DNA of 64,000 nucleotides from Globisporangium splendens (GCA_006386115.1 VFIW01000005.1:434001-498000); one strand, 5' to 3'. Shown: positions 35,448 to 46,365, numbered from the stretch's first letter. Notes: generated from the sequence alone by a model not told the origin. Numbers and translations: made by a program.

Positions 35448-36158
35448 AGTTTTGCACCTCGTGCACATTGCGCGCATAGTGATTTGCTGTAGTGACTCAC
35501 TGCTGCATCTGCTGTCTGCAGTCTATGCAACAAGCTGGACGGCTGGAAGGTAGAATGGGTTGAACAAGCCAGTTCGCAATGTCCCTTCTTCTTTCTTTTT
35601 GGGTCAAGGACGTCACGGAGGACCTGTCGTCAGCAGTGAATAATCGCGGGTAGAAGCTTCCTCGAGCGTATAAAAGAGTCGGATGTTTGCAAGCCCACCA
35701 ATCAGTGGACATGGATACGCTAGGTGTAGGGTGTGAGAAGCAAGCACAACAGTTGAGCGTACCGTGGCGTGTCTGGTAAGTTGCCACGCAGACAGTTCTG
35801 AAGGTTCAAGTGAAAAATCTCCAGCCTATGGCAAATTCTTTCAAGCTGAAATTTCTGGGAGTCGCCTTCAAGCTTTTCGCCATAGATTCACTAAATGCGC
35901 ACATGGAGAGAGAGTCTTGCAGATTGTTCAGGGGTCATCGTGGTGTTTCGTGCTTTGGCTCAGTCAGACGAACGCCATGTTGGTTCGTAGTTCTTGAACT
36001 GCAGCACAAAATATTGGATTTCTGGGTCAAAGGCAAAATCGAAAAAGACCGATCATGTCGTCAGATCAGCCTGATGTTGCATCTTGACACATGCTGATAT
36101 GCACCGTGTTGTTGTCGATGGCAGTCAACGTCATGTCGTCACACCAGCACGACGTCGC

Positions 36159-36248
36159 TGTAATTTCTGTCTGTCGCTTGAATCTGCCTGTAGTTTCTGT
36201 CTGTCGCTTGTTGCTGCCTGTAGTTTCTGTCTGTCGCTTGTTGCTGCC
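36159..36248. repeat. 30-base tandem repeat, three copies
   Basis: Three adjacent units of 30 bases built on TTTCTGTCTGTCGCTTG. Copies two and three are identical, copy one differs at a few bases. The length is a multiple of three, and the minus-strand frame reads a 10-residue repeat (KRQTETTGSN). Confidence 0.88.
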
Positions 36249-36507
36249 ACTGAGGTTGTTGCAGTTGATGACAGTAAACTTAACCTGGACGTCTCTGTAC
36301 ACGTTCGAATTGCGGTGGTTGTCCAGAGGGTTTCTATGCTGCGCGTGGGAGAGGACGCCAGAGCCATCTGTTTGGTGGTTTTGTCTTGAACAAAGTATGG
36401 TGATGTGAGCAATACTGGGTGCATCCTGTCCCTTTTCTTCTTCTTCTTCTTTTTGGGTGATCTGGCGCACAATACAGTGGTGTCCAGATCGCCAGCCACA
36501 AGTGCAG

Positions 36508-36526
36508 TCTCATTCTGCATTCTTCC
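36508..36526 (+). promoter_or_regulatory. oomycete Inr/FPR core promoter of the phosphatase gene
   Basis: TCTCATTCTGCATTCTTCC matches the consensus GCTCATTYYNCAWTTT at all but two positions and lies about 70 bases upstream of the ATG at 36580, a normal 5' UTR distance. Confidence 0.65.
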
Positions 36527-36579
36527 CCTCGTCGCTCGGGCATCTCGTTGGTTGAGCTCGAAGAAGACACTCGGCTGCA

Positions 36580-38251
36580 ATGGCGAGGAAGGCGTTCATC
36601 ATCATCGGCGTGCTCGTAGTGATCGGCGTGGCCGTCGGTATCATCGTGGCGGTCACAGGCGGCGACAGCAAGGACACGAGCACGAGTTCGGGCAACTCGG
36701 ACGCTGCCAGCAGCAACAACTCGGCCGGATCGAGTGCCGGCACGGTCGCGCCTGCGAACGTCTCGGACGACTCACTGTTGGGCACCGGCTCGACGTCCGG
36801 CTCGTCCTCCACTGCCAAGATCATTGAACCCACGAGCGATCCTGAGAAAGGTGCGGTTTAATTTGATTGATCGGTGGGTTGATTAAAAAAGGAGGGAGTT
36901 TTAATCCGAGGATACGAAATGATTGGTTTGTGACATTGTGACAGCGGTGGAGGCGTTCTCGATGCTCGCGATTGGCGATTGGGGTGCGACGACCGACAAG
37001 CCTGGTTCGTGTTGCAACAAGTACCGCAAGACTGCGAACGGGTCGGTGGAGTACAAGACCGACTACTGGGCTCAGATCAACGTTGCCGAGATCTTGGCGC
37101 AGTCGGCTGCCGCGATCTCGCCTGTGCGTGTCATTGGCCACGGGTGCGTTCCTCATGCGATGGCTCTTCTTTGCTTTAGCATCAGTTGTTGACGCTGTGT
37201 CTTTTTGTTTCAACTGTGCAGTGACAACATTTACTGGAACGGTGCTGGTCCAGATGATATTGGCTACCGCATGGAGACTACGTTCGAATCGGTGTACAAC
37301 CAAAAGTCGCTCGAAGGTATCCCATGGATCAACGTCGTTGGCAACCACGACCTTGGTGGTTCCGATTTCATCTGTGGTGACGTCGACTACCAATTTCGTG
37401 AATGCAAGAGCATTGATGAAATGCTGGATTACTTGAACAAGAAGTTCACGCTGCAAGCAGGATACAAGAGCCCAAACAACGACCGTTGGAAACTTACGGA
37501 CCACTACTACGTGGAATCGGTTGAGAAGAACGGTGTGTCGGTCGACATTTTCAACATCGATACCAACTACGCTGATTCCCACGGTGTGATGCAGATCTGC
37601 TGCCAATGCTACGGCTACGTGAAGAAGAAAGGACTCGGAGCGGCCGAAGCAAAGGCTCTTGGCAACACGTGCAACGATCGTCTCCCTGGTGATGAATTGT
37701 GTGCTGGTGGTGACCGAGCGCATTACGATGCTTGCGCAAAAACTGTCAAGAAGTGGTGGGACGACTCACTCACGGGTATCAAGAAGGATCTCGCGGCGTC
37801 GAAGGCGACGTGGAAGATCATCAACTCGCACTACTCGCCGCACTTCCACATGAGCGAAGACAAGATGAAGGAATGGTACGGTATCACCAAAGAATACGGT
37901 GTGCACCTCTGGATGAACGGCCACACCCACGGCTTCAACCACGATATCAGCAAGTGGGGTACCCACTTTTTCGAGAACGGTGGCGGTGGTGGTATTCAGA
38001 GTGAAACCTCTGGTCACCCTCCTGAGGTCGCCGAGAAGTTTGTCGATCATGCGTGGATCGCGCCGGGCAACCCGTACGGCTTCTTCGAGCTTCACGTGTC
38101 TAAGGAATGGCTCCGAACGGAGTTTGTGACTTTTGACAGCAAGTGGGTCTTCAGTGACGAGAAGGACCAAATTGTCAAGGGTGGCTACAAGAAGGGTCAC
38201 TGCTGGCACGTGCCTGTCACGGGCGGCACGGGACGGGAGTGCAAGGCTTAG
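36580..38251 (+). CDS. membrane-anchored purple-acid-phosphatase-like metallophosphatase
   Basis: Exons 36580-36850, 36945-37143 and 37222-38251 give 499 residues. Residues 5-27 (AFIIIGVLVVIGVAVGIIVAV) form a signal anchor, so the enzyme is a type II membrane protein or is secreted. A Ser/Asn/Gly-rich, probably glycosylated stem follows. The calcineurin-like core has all five metal blocks of small (tartrate-resistant type) purple acid phosphatases: GDWG (101-104), GDNIYWNG, GNHD, NSHYSPH and NGHTHG. Many paired cysteines (CCQC, CNDRLPGDELC) suggest an extracellular fold. Likely a phosphomonoesterase releasing phosphate outside the cell or in the vacuole. The Inr-like site 70 bases upstream supports the start. 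Confidence 0.85.
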
Positions 38252-38470
38252 ACTGATTGCTGTCGCAGTTTATTTCCCCCCCAGCACTGAGATTGTGTCT
38301 TCGTTTTGAGTACAATGCTGCCTAGGACTAACTGAAAATGATAGACGGAGTGCTCGCTCTGTGATTTTTATTGCCAAAAAAGTTGTTTTTCGCCCACACT
38401 CGAGCAGGCTTCTATAATAAATAAACTAAGGTCTGCTGCAAAAGTGCCAGAGATACGAAAGCGCGGCAAT

Positions 38471-39814
38471 CTATCTGGTCGGCGTACCATATCCATCGAC
38501 AATCATGGAGGAGGAAGAGCGATCCGCGCGGGACTTCAAGACGCTTCGATCATCCTTTTTCTTAAACTCGGACATGTCCTCGCTGCTCGTTCGCTTGCTA
38601 CCGCGGCTTCGTTCAATTTTCGCTATTGGCTCTTGCTCGTGCTGCTCCACGATCTCCACTTCGTCTCCAGATCCACTCGAACCGCTCGAGCTGCCCGCTT
38701 CGTCCTCCTCTTCTTCCTCCTCCTCGCGTTCGGTCCCTCGTGTTCGTGCTTCCTCGAGCTCGATTCGTAATTCCGCGATCGCTTGGCAAAGCCGCCGATT
38801 CTCTGCCTGCACCTCGGCTACATACGCCTCAGCCTGGGCACGAAGCTCCGCGCGGTCGCGCTCAAACTGCTCCTGCAACTTGGCTTCAATGTTGTACACG
38901 TACTCCTTGGCTTCCACTAGCAAATTCGCATGCGCTCGACCGAATTCCGCGATCCGCTTTAGCTGCTCGTCTACAAGTAAAATACACAATATCAGCACCA
39001 CATCCATCCATCCACACATTGATTGTGCATTGAGGTTTTGAACCCATTTACTTGAAAAATGGTCTTCAACATGGTGCACGACGCGCTGCTGCCATCGCTC
39101 CAGCTCGGTTGCGCTGATGGTGATCATCCGCTGCGAACGGTGTCCTCCTCTTTCTTGTCGTTGCCGCTGCTGCTGCCGCTGTTGTCCTTCTTCAAAGCGC
39201 TCTGTGTGCGGTGGCAATGGCGAGGGCGGTGATGGTGACGACACCGGGACATCAGTCTCACTGCTCACAGCACTAGACGCGTCTTCGCTGCTGCGGCTCT
39301 CCGCATCGTTCTTCTTACTATCGTTACTACCAGCACCAGCTCCTTTAACGACGTCTTCACCTTGCTCTTTCAGCTTTAGCGCATTCGGTGCTTGGACTGG
39401 TACTTTCTCCTCTTCGGCTGCTACTACTGGCTCCGGAACCTTCGCTTTCTCTACTGTTAACAGCCGCTGCGGTGACGCATCCACGAACTGCTTCTCGATC
39501 TTTGGCGGTTCGACCTCATCGAGCCCTGGGATCGCCACGCGCTTGTGCAGATCGAACTCGAACGACGGACCAGGCACTTGCGGTGGCGCAACCGGAGCAT
39601 TTTTCAATCCCATGGCACCAACACCACCAGACTCACGACTGCTATCGCCAAGGACCGGCAGCGCGGGCGATGTCGTCACGCGCGACGGGTAGGCGGCCGC
39701 GCTCACGCCCGTCGCCGTCGCGAGCGTCGACGCCATGGGGTTCAGCGGAGTTGCGAAGTTCACGTACGTGACGCCGACGCGCCTGCGCGGCGTCGCTGGT
39801 TTCCGTCGTCCCAT
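38471..39814 (-). CDS. coiled-coil protein, two exons, unknown function
   Basis: Exon 1 is 39814-39052 and exon 2 is 38970-38471, joining in phase across an 81-base intron to 420 residues. An in-frame Met 30 bases upstream (39844) is an alternative start. The first half is low-complexity (basic N terminus MGRRKPATPRRR, then Pro/Ala/Ser and Gln-Arg runs). The second half has a long coiled coil (about 255-350: ERWQQRVVHHVEDHF through ENRRLCQAIAELRIELEEA), then an acidic Glu run and a Ser/Lys-rich tail. No catalytic motif. A scaffold or centrosomal/flagellar role is possible but unsupported. Confidence 0.65.
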   Translation of the reverse strand: MGRRKPATPRRRVGVTYVNFATPLNPMASTLATATGVSAAAYPSRVTTSPALPVLGDSSRESGGVGAMGLKNAPVAPPQVPGPSFEFDLHKRVAIPGLDEVEPPKIEKQFVDASPQRLLTVEKAKVPEPVVAAEEEKVPVQAPNALKLKEQGEDVVKGAGAGSNDSKKNDAESRSSEDASSAVSSETDVPVSSPSPPSPLPPHTERFEEGQQRQQQRQRQERGGHRSQRMITISATELERWQQRVVHHVEDHFSSKWVQNLNAQSMCGWMDVVLILCILLVDEQLKRIAEFGRAHANLLVEAKEYVYNIEAKLQEQFERDRAELRAQAEAYVAEVQAENRRLCQAIAELRIELEEARTRGTEREEEEEEEDEAGSSSGSSGSGDEVEIVEQHEQEPIAKIERSRGSKRTSSEDMSEFKKKDDRSVLKSRADRSSSSMIVDGYGTPTR

Positions 39815-39975
39815 TCGAATATCCTTGCTGCGAAATGAGACCATGAGTGAAAACTACAGACTTGAGGTCGTAAACTACTTGGTAGTTTTCCCGTCAACAT
39901 TGGAGCGAAATGGTTGTTTATTTTTGTGACTGGCATCGTAAAGTTTGCTGTGGTTGATACCTTTTGGTGGCGAAC

Positions 39976-41351
39976 TTACAGCATTTTGTTCAAGATCCGA
40001 GCTGCAGTACCAGAAAATCACGAGTATCAGAGATGTGGTTGGTTTCGACACCAAAGTAGCAAGGTCACTTTACCTGCCAGCACGGCGGCGCCAAAGCCGT
40101 TGTCGATGTTCACGACGCCCACGCCAGGCGAGCACGCGTTCAACATCGTCAGCAGCGGTGCTAGGCCGTGAAACGCGACCCCATACCTATCATAAGTATA
40201 CATACACAACAGCGAGACGACGGTCAGTCCGGTGCAACGCTAGGGTGCAAAGGTATCAAGTGATACTCGTTCGTACCCGACACTCGTGGGCACTGCCACG
40301 ACGGGGATCTCGGTCAGTCCACCCTACGACATGCAACGTTGTTAGACGAGGGAAGGAGCATATAGCAGTGTGAGCATAGAGCAGCAGAAAACTCACGACA
40401 ACCCCTGGCAATGCGCCATCCATGCCTGCGACGCAGATCGCGACGTCGGACTCGTGCAGCACGTGCTGGTTCCGAAGCAACCGGTGGATACCCGCGACGC
40501 CAACATCGTACAACCGTTTCACCTCGTATCCTGCGAGCTCTGGGAGATAATCGCAACCAACGCAAACATGCACACGATTAGCTGCCAGCATGAAGTTGAA
40601 ACTTGGAGCAAATGGAAAGCACTACCTAGCGTGATCGCGGCTTCTTCGGCAACTGGGAGGTCGGACGTGCCTGCGCAGAGAATGCACGCAATACCCTTGC
40701 GGATTGCCTTTTCCTCTTCGCCTTGCGGGTTATTGAGGTCTTTTGACGCCAAGATGCGCGCGATCGGGTAATAGACGTACCTGTGATCCTAATGTCATGC
40801 ACAAGGAAATGCCACTCAGGACGACCTCGTTATCCTTCGTAACGAAAGTACAAAATCGTACCGGCGCCACTTTTGCGAGAATATCCTCGACAGACGACGG
40901 CGCCACACGCGTAGCCATCACATTAGTGTCCACTCCTTTGGCCACCATGAGGTCCATGATCTGCGCGACCTGCTCTGGCGTCTTGCCCTCGGCATACACG
41001 ACCTCGGGGAACCCCGTGCGCTTGAACCGATTCGTGTCAATCTTGGCGTATCCACCAACGTCTTCGTACTCGAGATGGCGACATTGCTCCACGGCCGAAG
41101 CCGGCGACACCTGTTTACCATAACCATGTTCACAATAAGTATCAAAGTTGACACCAAACCAGAACGAAGAGCTGCGTTCGTACCTCTCCAGCCGCCACTT
41201 GCTGCAGCAGACGCAGCATCGCAGAGCTCTCGGCAGACGACGTCGAGAGCCATCTCCCCACTGCTACCTGCTGCTGAGGGGGTCGCTGCTGCTGCTGCTG
41301 CATGCGCATCCTAACGGCGGCACCGGCCGAGCGCGCGCGTTGCCTCCACAT
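39976..41351 (-). CDS. LarB-like protein (AIR-carboxylase family) with mitochondrial presequence, seven exons
   Basis: Exons 41351-41184, 41110-40862, 40788-40626, 40539-40397, 40323-40277, 40186-40074 and 40001-39976 join in phase to 302 residues. The first 45 residues are rich in Arg/Gln/Ala/Ser with no acid ([23 protein letters not shown]), a typical mitochondrial presequence. The rest matches LarB: the [15 protein letters not shown] block, [55 protein letters not shown] and NIDNGFGAA. Bacterial LarB carboxylates and hydrolyses nicotinic acid adenine dinucleotide to start the nickel-pincer cofactor of lactate racemase; the fold is that of PurE/NCAIR mutase. Whether this protein keeps that reaction is unknown. 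It is divergent from MOCS3 with about 160 bases between start codons. Confidence 0.8.
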
Positions 41352-41512
41352 GTCCTCTCCTTTCCTGAGTGAATGCAGATCGGGCTGCGTGTCAGTTTGA
41401 GTATCAGCCCTTTCTCTTGTTCATTTCGACTTGAGGTTTGCATACTAGGAGACCAACGTATTGTGCAATTGTGCAGGAGGCTCGGTTGGCAATTCGCAAC
41501 GGCCAGACAAAG
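41352..41512. promoter_or_regulatory. bidirectional promoter, LarB-like / MOCS3
   Basis: The two start codons are only about 160 bases apart in divergent orientation. On the plus strand TTCATTTCG at about 41420-41428 resembles an Inr about 90 bases ahead of the MOCS3 ATG. Confidence 0.5.
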
Positions 41513-42962
41513 ATGCACGAGTGTGACAGCGGCGCGAATGCTGCAGGGAGCGCCTCAGAGCGCTGCACGCACCGCGAGACGCTGGAGGCCCAGGTGCGCG
41601 ATCTCCAGCGTGCGAACGACGCGCTGCGAGAGCAGCTCGCGCGCCTCTCAAGCCCAGCGCTTGAGGCGAACAGCAGTAGTCCACCTCATGACGACATTCC
41701 AACAGCAACATCACCAGCAGAGACGTATTCGCCGCTGTCGCGTTTGGAATTGCAGCGCTATGGACGTCAGATGCTCGTGCGGGACTTCGGCGTGGCCAGC
41801 CAGGTCAAGTTGCGCAATGCCAGAGTGTTGGTTGTGGGAGTGGGTGGCCTGGGCTCCCCCGTCGCGATGTACCTCGGCGCCATGGGTGTCGGCCACTTGA
41901 CGCTCGTCGATGGCGATCACGTCGAGCGCTCGAATCTGCACCGCCAAGTGATCCACGACGAGTCGAGTTTCCAGATGAAGAAAGTGCACTCGGCGCAAAA
42001 GAGACTCGCGAGGATCAACCCGGACGTGGAGTGCCGCGCACTTCCCGTCCGCTTGACGACAGAGAATGCGCTTGAGCTTGTGAGGCAGCACGATGTGGTC
42101 GTCGACGCATCTGACAACATCGCGACGCGGTACCTGGTTAACGACGCGTGTGCCATCGCGCGCGTGCCGCTGGTCTCGGGCAGTGCGCTCGGCATGGAAG
42201 GTCAAGTCTCCGTCTTTGACTTGGACAATGATGCATCGACCTCAGGCTGCTACCGGTGTCTGTACCCCGACTCCACAACAACAGCCCCAAAGCTGCGAGG
42301 AAAACGGCGTGATCGGCGTCGTGCCTGGTATCATCGGATGCCTCCAGGCCATGGAGACGATCAAGGTGGTCACGGGCATGGGGAAGCCGCTTGTCGGTGT
42401 CCAGTGCCTGTACGATGCCTACGATGGCCAATTCCGTCGCCTCAAGCTCGGTGCCTCGCGGAAACGGGATTGCCTAGCATGTGGTTCAGCTCGGGTCGGA
42501 TCGTTGCGCTCAGAGCTGCTGATGTGTAGCTCTAGTATCAGCAGTGAGGTACCCGACTTGCCATTATCAAGCCGCATCGGTGTCCAGGCGTTTGCAGCGT
42601 ATCGCCAAACACACGCAACAACGGACTTCGTGCTCTTGGATACGCGACCGAGGACACAATTCGACATGGTGCACTTTCCTGAAGCCGTCCACGTGCCATT
42701 CGACAAGGTATTTGTGAAGAAAACCGACCGACAAACACTGCTGACGGCATGTGAACTAGCTTTACCGACATGCTCACAGAATGAAGACAATGGAGCCAAT
42801 TTCACGCAGCAGAAACCAGTTTTCGTGATCTGTCGTCGCGGAGTCGACTCTGTGGTCGCGACCCATTTGCTGCTGGCAAATGGCGTCTCAAATGTGCAGA
42901 ACGTGGATGGTGGGTACGCCGAGTACGCCCGCGTCGTCGATCCAGACTTCCCTATGTATTAG
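41513..42962 (+). CDS. MOCS3: MOCS3/UBA4 adenylyltransferase-sulfurtransferase, with a one-base frameshift
   Basis: E1-like ThiF/MoeB domain followed by a rhodanese domain. It activates the C termini of the ubiquitin-like sulfur carriers URM1 and MOCS2A for tRNA thiolation and molybdopterin synthesis. Seen: an N-terminal coiled coil, the nucleotide loop VGVGGLGSP (near residue 110), DGDHVERSNLHRQ, DASDN, CYRCLYP, then NGVIGVVPGIIGCLQAMETIK, zinc-ligand-like CLACG, and the rhodanese loop ICRRGVDS with its active-site Cys. The ATG at 41513 starts the frame; longer frames begin with TTG only. At CCCC (42265-42268), right after CYRCLYP, the frame changes by one base, so the two halves are in different frames. 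One C too many would explain it. Otherwise all motifs are intact. Convergent with the PHD gene, 95 bases apart. Confidence 0.82.
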
Positions 42963-43057
42963 AAGGAGATATGTACATATCATTTGTGTTAACCCAGTCG
43001 AGTCACTTTGCCTTAACTGCACAATTGAGGGGATACTGTTGCGCAAGTCTATAGATC

Positions 43058-44822
43058 TCAGCACCCCACGAGTCCTTCATTGAGCGCATTGTAATCGACG
43101 CGCTTCCGCTGACGTCGAGAGCGGCCTCCTTCCGAAGCTGGTGCCTCCGGCGGGTCTTCTTGCTGCTGCTGCGTCTTGCTCTTCCCAGTCTTTCTCTTCC
43201 GTCTGGGGCTATAGTCGTCGTCGTCATCGCGTCTGCCCTCTTCATATGCTGCATCGTCCGCTAAATCTCGTTGCTCGTCGTCAGCATACGCTTCGTCGTC
43301 GCTGTCTTCCTTTCCTGCGAACATCGCGGCATTGAGCTCCCGGTAGTCCACCTGCGTGCGTTTGCGCTTGCCGTGAACGATCAGCTTGACGTCGTGGACG
43401 TCATCGTTTTCGTGGAGACTTGCGGCAGCCGGAGCCATCGTACTCATTCGTTCTTGGGCACACGCAATAGCAGCTTCGACCTCTACGCGGGTGAGCATCT
43501 CCATGGTGTCATTGTAGTAGACCACCTGCCACTGCGGCTCGGACGACGTATCATCGCTCTCGTTGTCGACAGCTTCGTCAACGACGACACCAAACACGAC
43601 GCCACCGGTCTCGGGAACCACCTTGGCTGCCTTTTGGCCCAGGAGAGAAACCACAGACTGCTGCTTCGTGGTCCGAGATCTCGTCGACCGGCTGCGCAGT
43701 CCAATAAGTAACGTATTGCAAATTATTAGTCCACGACTGAGCTATCGGTCATTCGATTCTGACGTACCTGTTGGCGTTGATGACGTTGCTTTTCCGCAAA
43801 TACTTGAGCTCTTGATCACTGATCTCAGCCTCACTCGCGTCCTCATCGAATTGCGCATGATCATCCTGGGATCTTACCCCCGCTCGCGAAGTAGCTCCAT
43901 CGCCTTCCTCAAACGAAGACACATCGCTCTCGCCGTCATCATCGTCGCTCGTGCCGTCCTCAACCACAAAGTCGCCATCGTCTTCTTCATCGTCTTCATC
44001 CTCAGCAGCATGATCATTTGCAGCTTGAGCTTCTTCCTGTTCCTCTTCCGCGAGCTCTAGAAACACCTCACTGGGCTTTTCGTACGTCGTGCCGAACGCG
44101 TAATTGATCGCTTTCAGCGAGTTGAACAGCGCGAGACACACTTCACAGTACCACAACTCGTTGCCGACGGGGATATCTGAAGTCGCAAGCCACGGGGTCT
44201 GGCATTTCTGGTGATACGCGCGCTGGCAACCCTCATTATCACAAATAAGGATGTCGTTGTCCTCGTCCGCCTCCGTGCTGCCGCAGCGAGAGCAGTAGAT
44301 GTCCTCGGGGAGAAGCTCTGCGATGCCGCCGCCAGCCAGGTACGGGTACTGCGTGTGGCCCTCGTGCAGCCTCTGGAGCTCCGCCAAGGCGTCGACCACC
44401 GCACGTTTGCCTGTGAGCAGCTTGCGTCTCGCGGTCGCGAGCTCTTGACTCGGTTTGAGCTTCTCGCGGCTCGCCTTGCGCCATCCCTCGCCTTCGTATG
44501 CCTCCAGGTACGCGAGGTGGAAGCGCAGCCGCTTGACCTGCGCAACGATGCGCTTCTCGAGCTTCTTGTGCGCAGGATCATCCACTGGAACCTCCTCGTC
44601 CGTGGTGTTTGCATTCTGCTGCATCTGCAGCTCCTGGGTACTGCGACTGCCGCTGTCGTTACCAGCAGCAGCAACGGACTTAGCAACTCGACGAGCTCTG
44701 TGTTTCACTGGCGCCGCGGTCGGCGAGTAGACCGTGGGCTGCTTGCGCGTCCGCTGCACGCGCGTCGCAACCACAGGAAGCTGCTCTGAAGCAGCGACTG
44801 GTTCTACACGCCGCCTTGGCAT
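43058..44822 (-). CDS. PHD-finger chromatin protein (HAT3.1/PRHA-like PHD), two exons
   Basis: Exon 1 is 44822-43768 and exon 2 is 43691-43058, joined in phase to 562 residues. A PHD finger spans about residues 171-230: YCSRCGS, ILICDNEGCQRAYHQKC, WYCEVC. It is the C4HC3 type that reads histone H3 tails. An N-terminal basic region, a helical part (residues 80-165), very acidic Asp/Glu runs (about 270-325) and a C-terminal Lys/Arg-rich nuclear-signal-like region surround it. Two VDY..LN motifs (VDYRELNAAMF and VDYNALNEGL) lie near the C terminus; similar motifs occur in plant HAT3.1-type PHD proteins, but the homeobox is not seen here. Also visible is a short Tudor-like strand WQVVYYND near residue 380. 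Nuclear chromatin role inferred. Confidence 0.8.
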
Positions 44823-45591
44823 TTAGTTATTAGAAAAAGAAAGAGTGGTGCTGGTGGCAAGTGCTTCTGATAGCGTAGGAGCAGTTGCAGTGCAAGAACC
44901 CTTCTCGCTGCATCAGACGCGTCAAAAGGTGACACCACACAACAAAGAGCCCTTCAGTTGCGATTTCTTCAGCACAAGCGCGCATGCACGTGGACACTAA
45001 GAGGAGCCCACAGAAGGCAGACAGCACCATTTTGACGGCACGTACCCTTTACAGAGAGAGAGAGAGAGAGAGAGCGGCCTGATAGCTTTGGGTACGATGA
45101 GATTCAATGGGAAAAGCTGAGTCAACAGTGTTGTTGGGGCTTTTGTGTCGCTAGTTGGATGTCACTATTTTGAGTGTCACTATTTGTTAAATGCAGATTT
45201 ACCTCGCATCTGTTTGTGTTGTTCTATTGGAAAAGGGTGTTTTCCTAAACTTACTCCGAAAGTGGGGTGAGTCTAACGATGTGGCTCCGAAGCGGATCTT
45301 CAGCCCAGCCCTTTGTCTAGGCGTCTGAATAACGAGCTTCAAGGACCGCCTTTGTCTGCGCTGCAGAGTTTGTGCTCAAGCTCACCGATTCTGCTACACT
45401 CTACCAACCAAGGTGGATCCATTACAAGTGTCCTCAGTATGATATTCGAGTTGGTGACAGCAATCCTTGGGTTACTCTTGGGGACAATCCTTCGGCTGCA
45501 CTTGCAACCTTAGGTTGTATCCTTGGTCTCTCCACCTACAGCACTTGCTTGAGCACTCCCTTGAAACTCAGAGACAGCTTATGCATATCAT
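44823..45591. other. intergenic region with (GA)n microsatellite
   Basis: 5' flank of the PHD gene, with a (GA)n run at 45052-45074. Between 45300 and 45590 there are overlapping open frames with some protein-like character (for example PRWIHYKCPQYDIRVGDS) but frameshifted relative to each other. These may be remains of a mobile element or of another gene; no family recognised. Confidence 0.4.
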
Positions 45592-46365
45592 TTATACTGG
45601 GCGAAGTACTTTTGGTAACAGCGACCTAGAAGAAGCACTCTGGTTGTCACTGCTTCTTGTTTTCCTCCAGTAGCTTGAGTTGTTGCCTCGTGTAGGCTTG
45701 TTCCGGTCCTCACAACGCTCCTGTCGTCGGTGGCGAGTCAATGGAGGCAGCTGCAATACAGCTCCGATCTCGTGTTTGTGCTGCTGGACGCGCAGCAACT
45801 GCGCCATCTTCTCTGGGTGCGTCACCCAGAGTCGCTCTTGCTCTTCACGGCGCTTGGCATCCCGGATTCGCGTGAACACCGTCGCGAGTTGCTCTAATCC
45901 CTGCTTTTGTCGACTTGCGCGCAGCAGGTGGCAGTGCACTCGTTCCCGGTACTGGTAGCAACGGATCGCGCGCTGGGGCTTGCAAACTGCACGCCATCGA
46001 TACAGGCGAAACAGGAGCAATCTCGTCGCACGCTGCAGCCTCACGCAGCATGCCTCGACGTGCTTGCGGTACCGTCGATGACGGCGATATGCGATTTGGG
46101 CCGTGACCGCGCCCATGAGCTGCTTCTTGCGGAGCCACGCGAGGTGCTGCGCGAGCTCCAACTGGTTGGCTGCCTGCGCGATCGCGAGACAGATCCGCTT
46201 GACGCGCTGTCGCCCCAGGAAGCCACGCACAACCTTCTCAACCTGGGTCGCGTTGAAATGCCATGATTTGAGAAGAGTCTCCTGTGCAGCCAGTAACTCC
46301 TCAGTGCGCGTCTCCACGGTGTATTCAAACCGATGGAGCTCATCGAAGCCACTCCAAGAAACCAA
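45592..46365 (-). CDS. basic helical protein with IQ-like motifs, 5' end unresolved
   Basis: Open frame of 257 codons on the minus strand that starts with TTG, so the true start is probably in an upstream exon that I could not place. The protein is Arg-rich and helical. VVRGFLGRQRVKRICLAI and VTAQIAYRRHRRYRKH resemble IQ calmodulin-binding motifs, and further Arg-rich segments (RLYRWRAVCKP, RAIRCYQYRERVHCHLL) fit degenerate IQ repeats. Such proteins bind calmodulin or myosin light chains and are common in flagella and cytoskeleton. The C-terminal 40 residues are Ser/Arg-rich. It lies head to head with the WW-domain gene. Confidence 0.5.
   Translation of the reverse strand: MVSWSGFDELHRFEYTVETRTEELLAAQETLLKSWHFNATQVEKVVRGFLGRQRVKRICLAIAQAANQLELAQHLAWLRKKQLMGAVTAQIAYRRHRRYRKHVEACCVRLQRATRLLLFRLYRWRAVCKPQRAIRCYQYRERVHCHLLRASRQKQGLEQLATVFTRIRDAKRREEQERLWVTHPEKMAQLLRVQQHKHEIGAVLQLPPLTRHRRQERCEDRNKPTRGNNSSYWRKTRSSDNQSASSRSLLPKVLRPV

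Larger units (their letters stand above)
34355..36579. other. intergenic region with repeats
   Basis: Upstream of the WW-RRM gene (minus) and of the phosphatase gene (plus). Contains a (GA)n microsatellite, three GAACCGGTT-type words at 34683-34728, a doubtful small frame at 35241-35447, and a 30-base tandem repeat at 36159-36248. Confidence 0.45.

Noticed and set aside
44830..45030. 66-codon minus frame with a hydrophobic N terminus (MVLSAFCGLLLVSTCMRACA)
   Set aside because: Signal-peptide-like, but it lies in the 5' flank of the PHD gene and has no other support; more likely an upstream frame in the leader.
45300..45680. Frames reading PRWIHYKCPQYDIRVGDS and similar as a transposase
   Set aside because: Three overlapping frames each look partly coding, but no catalytic residues or terminal repeats are visible.
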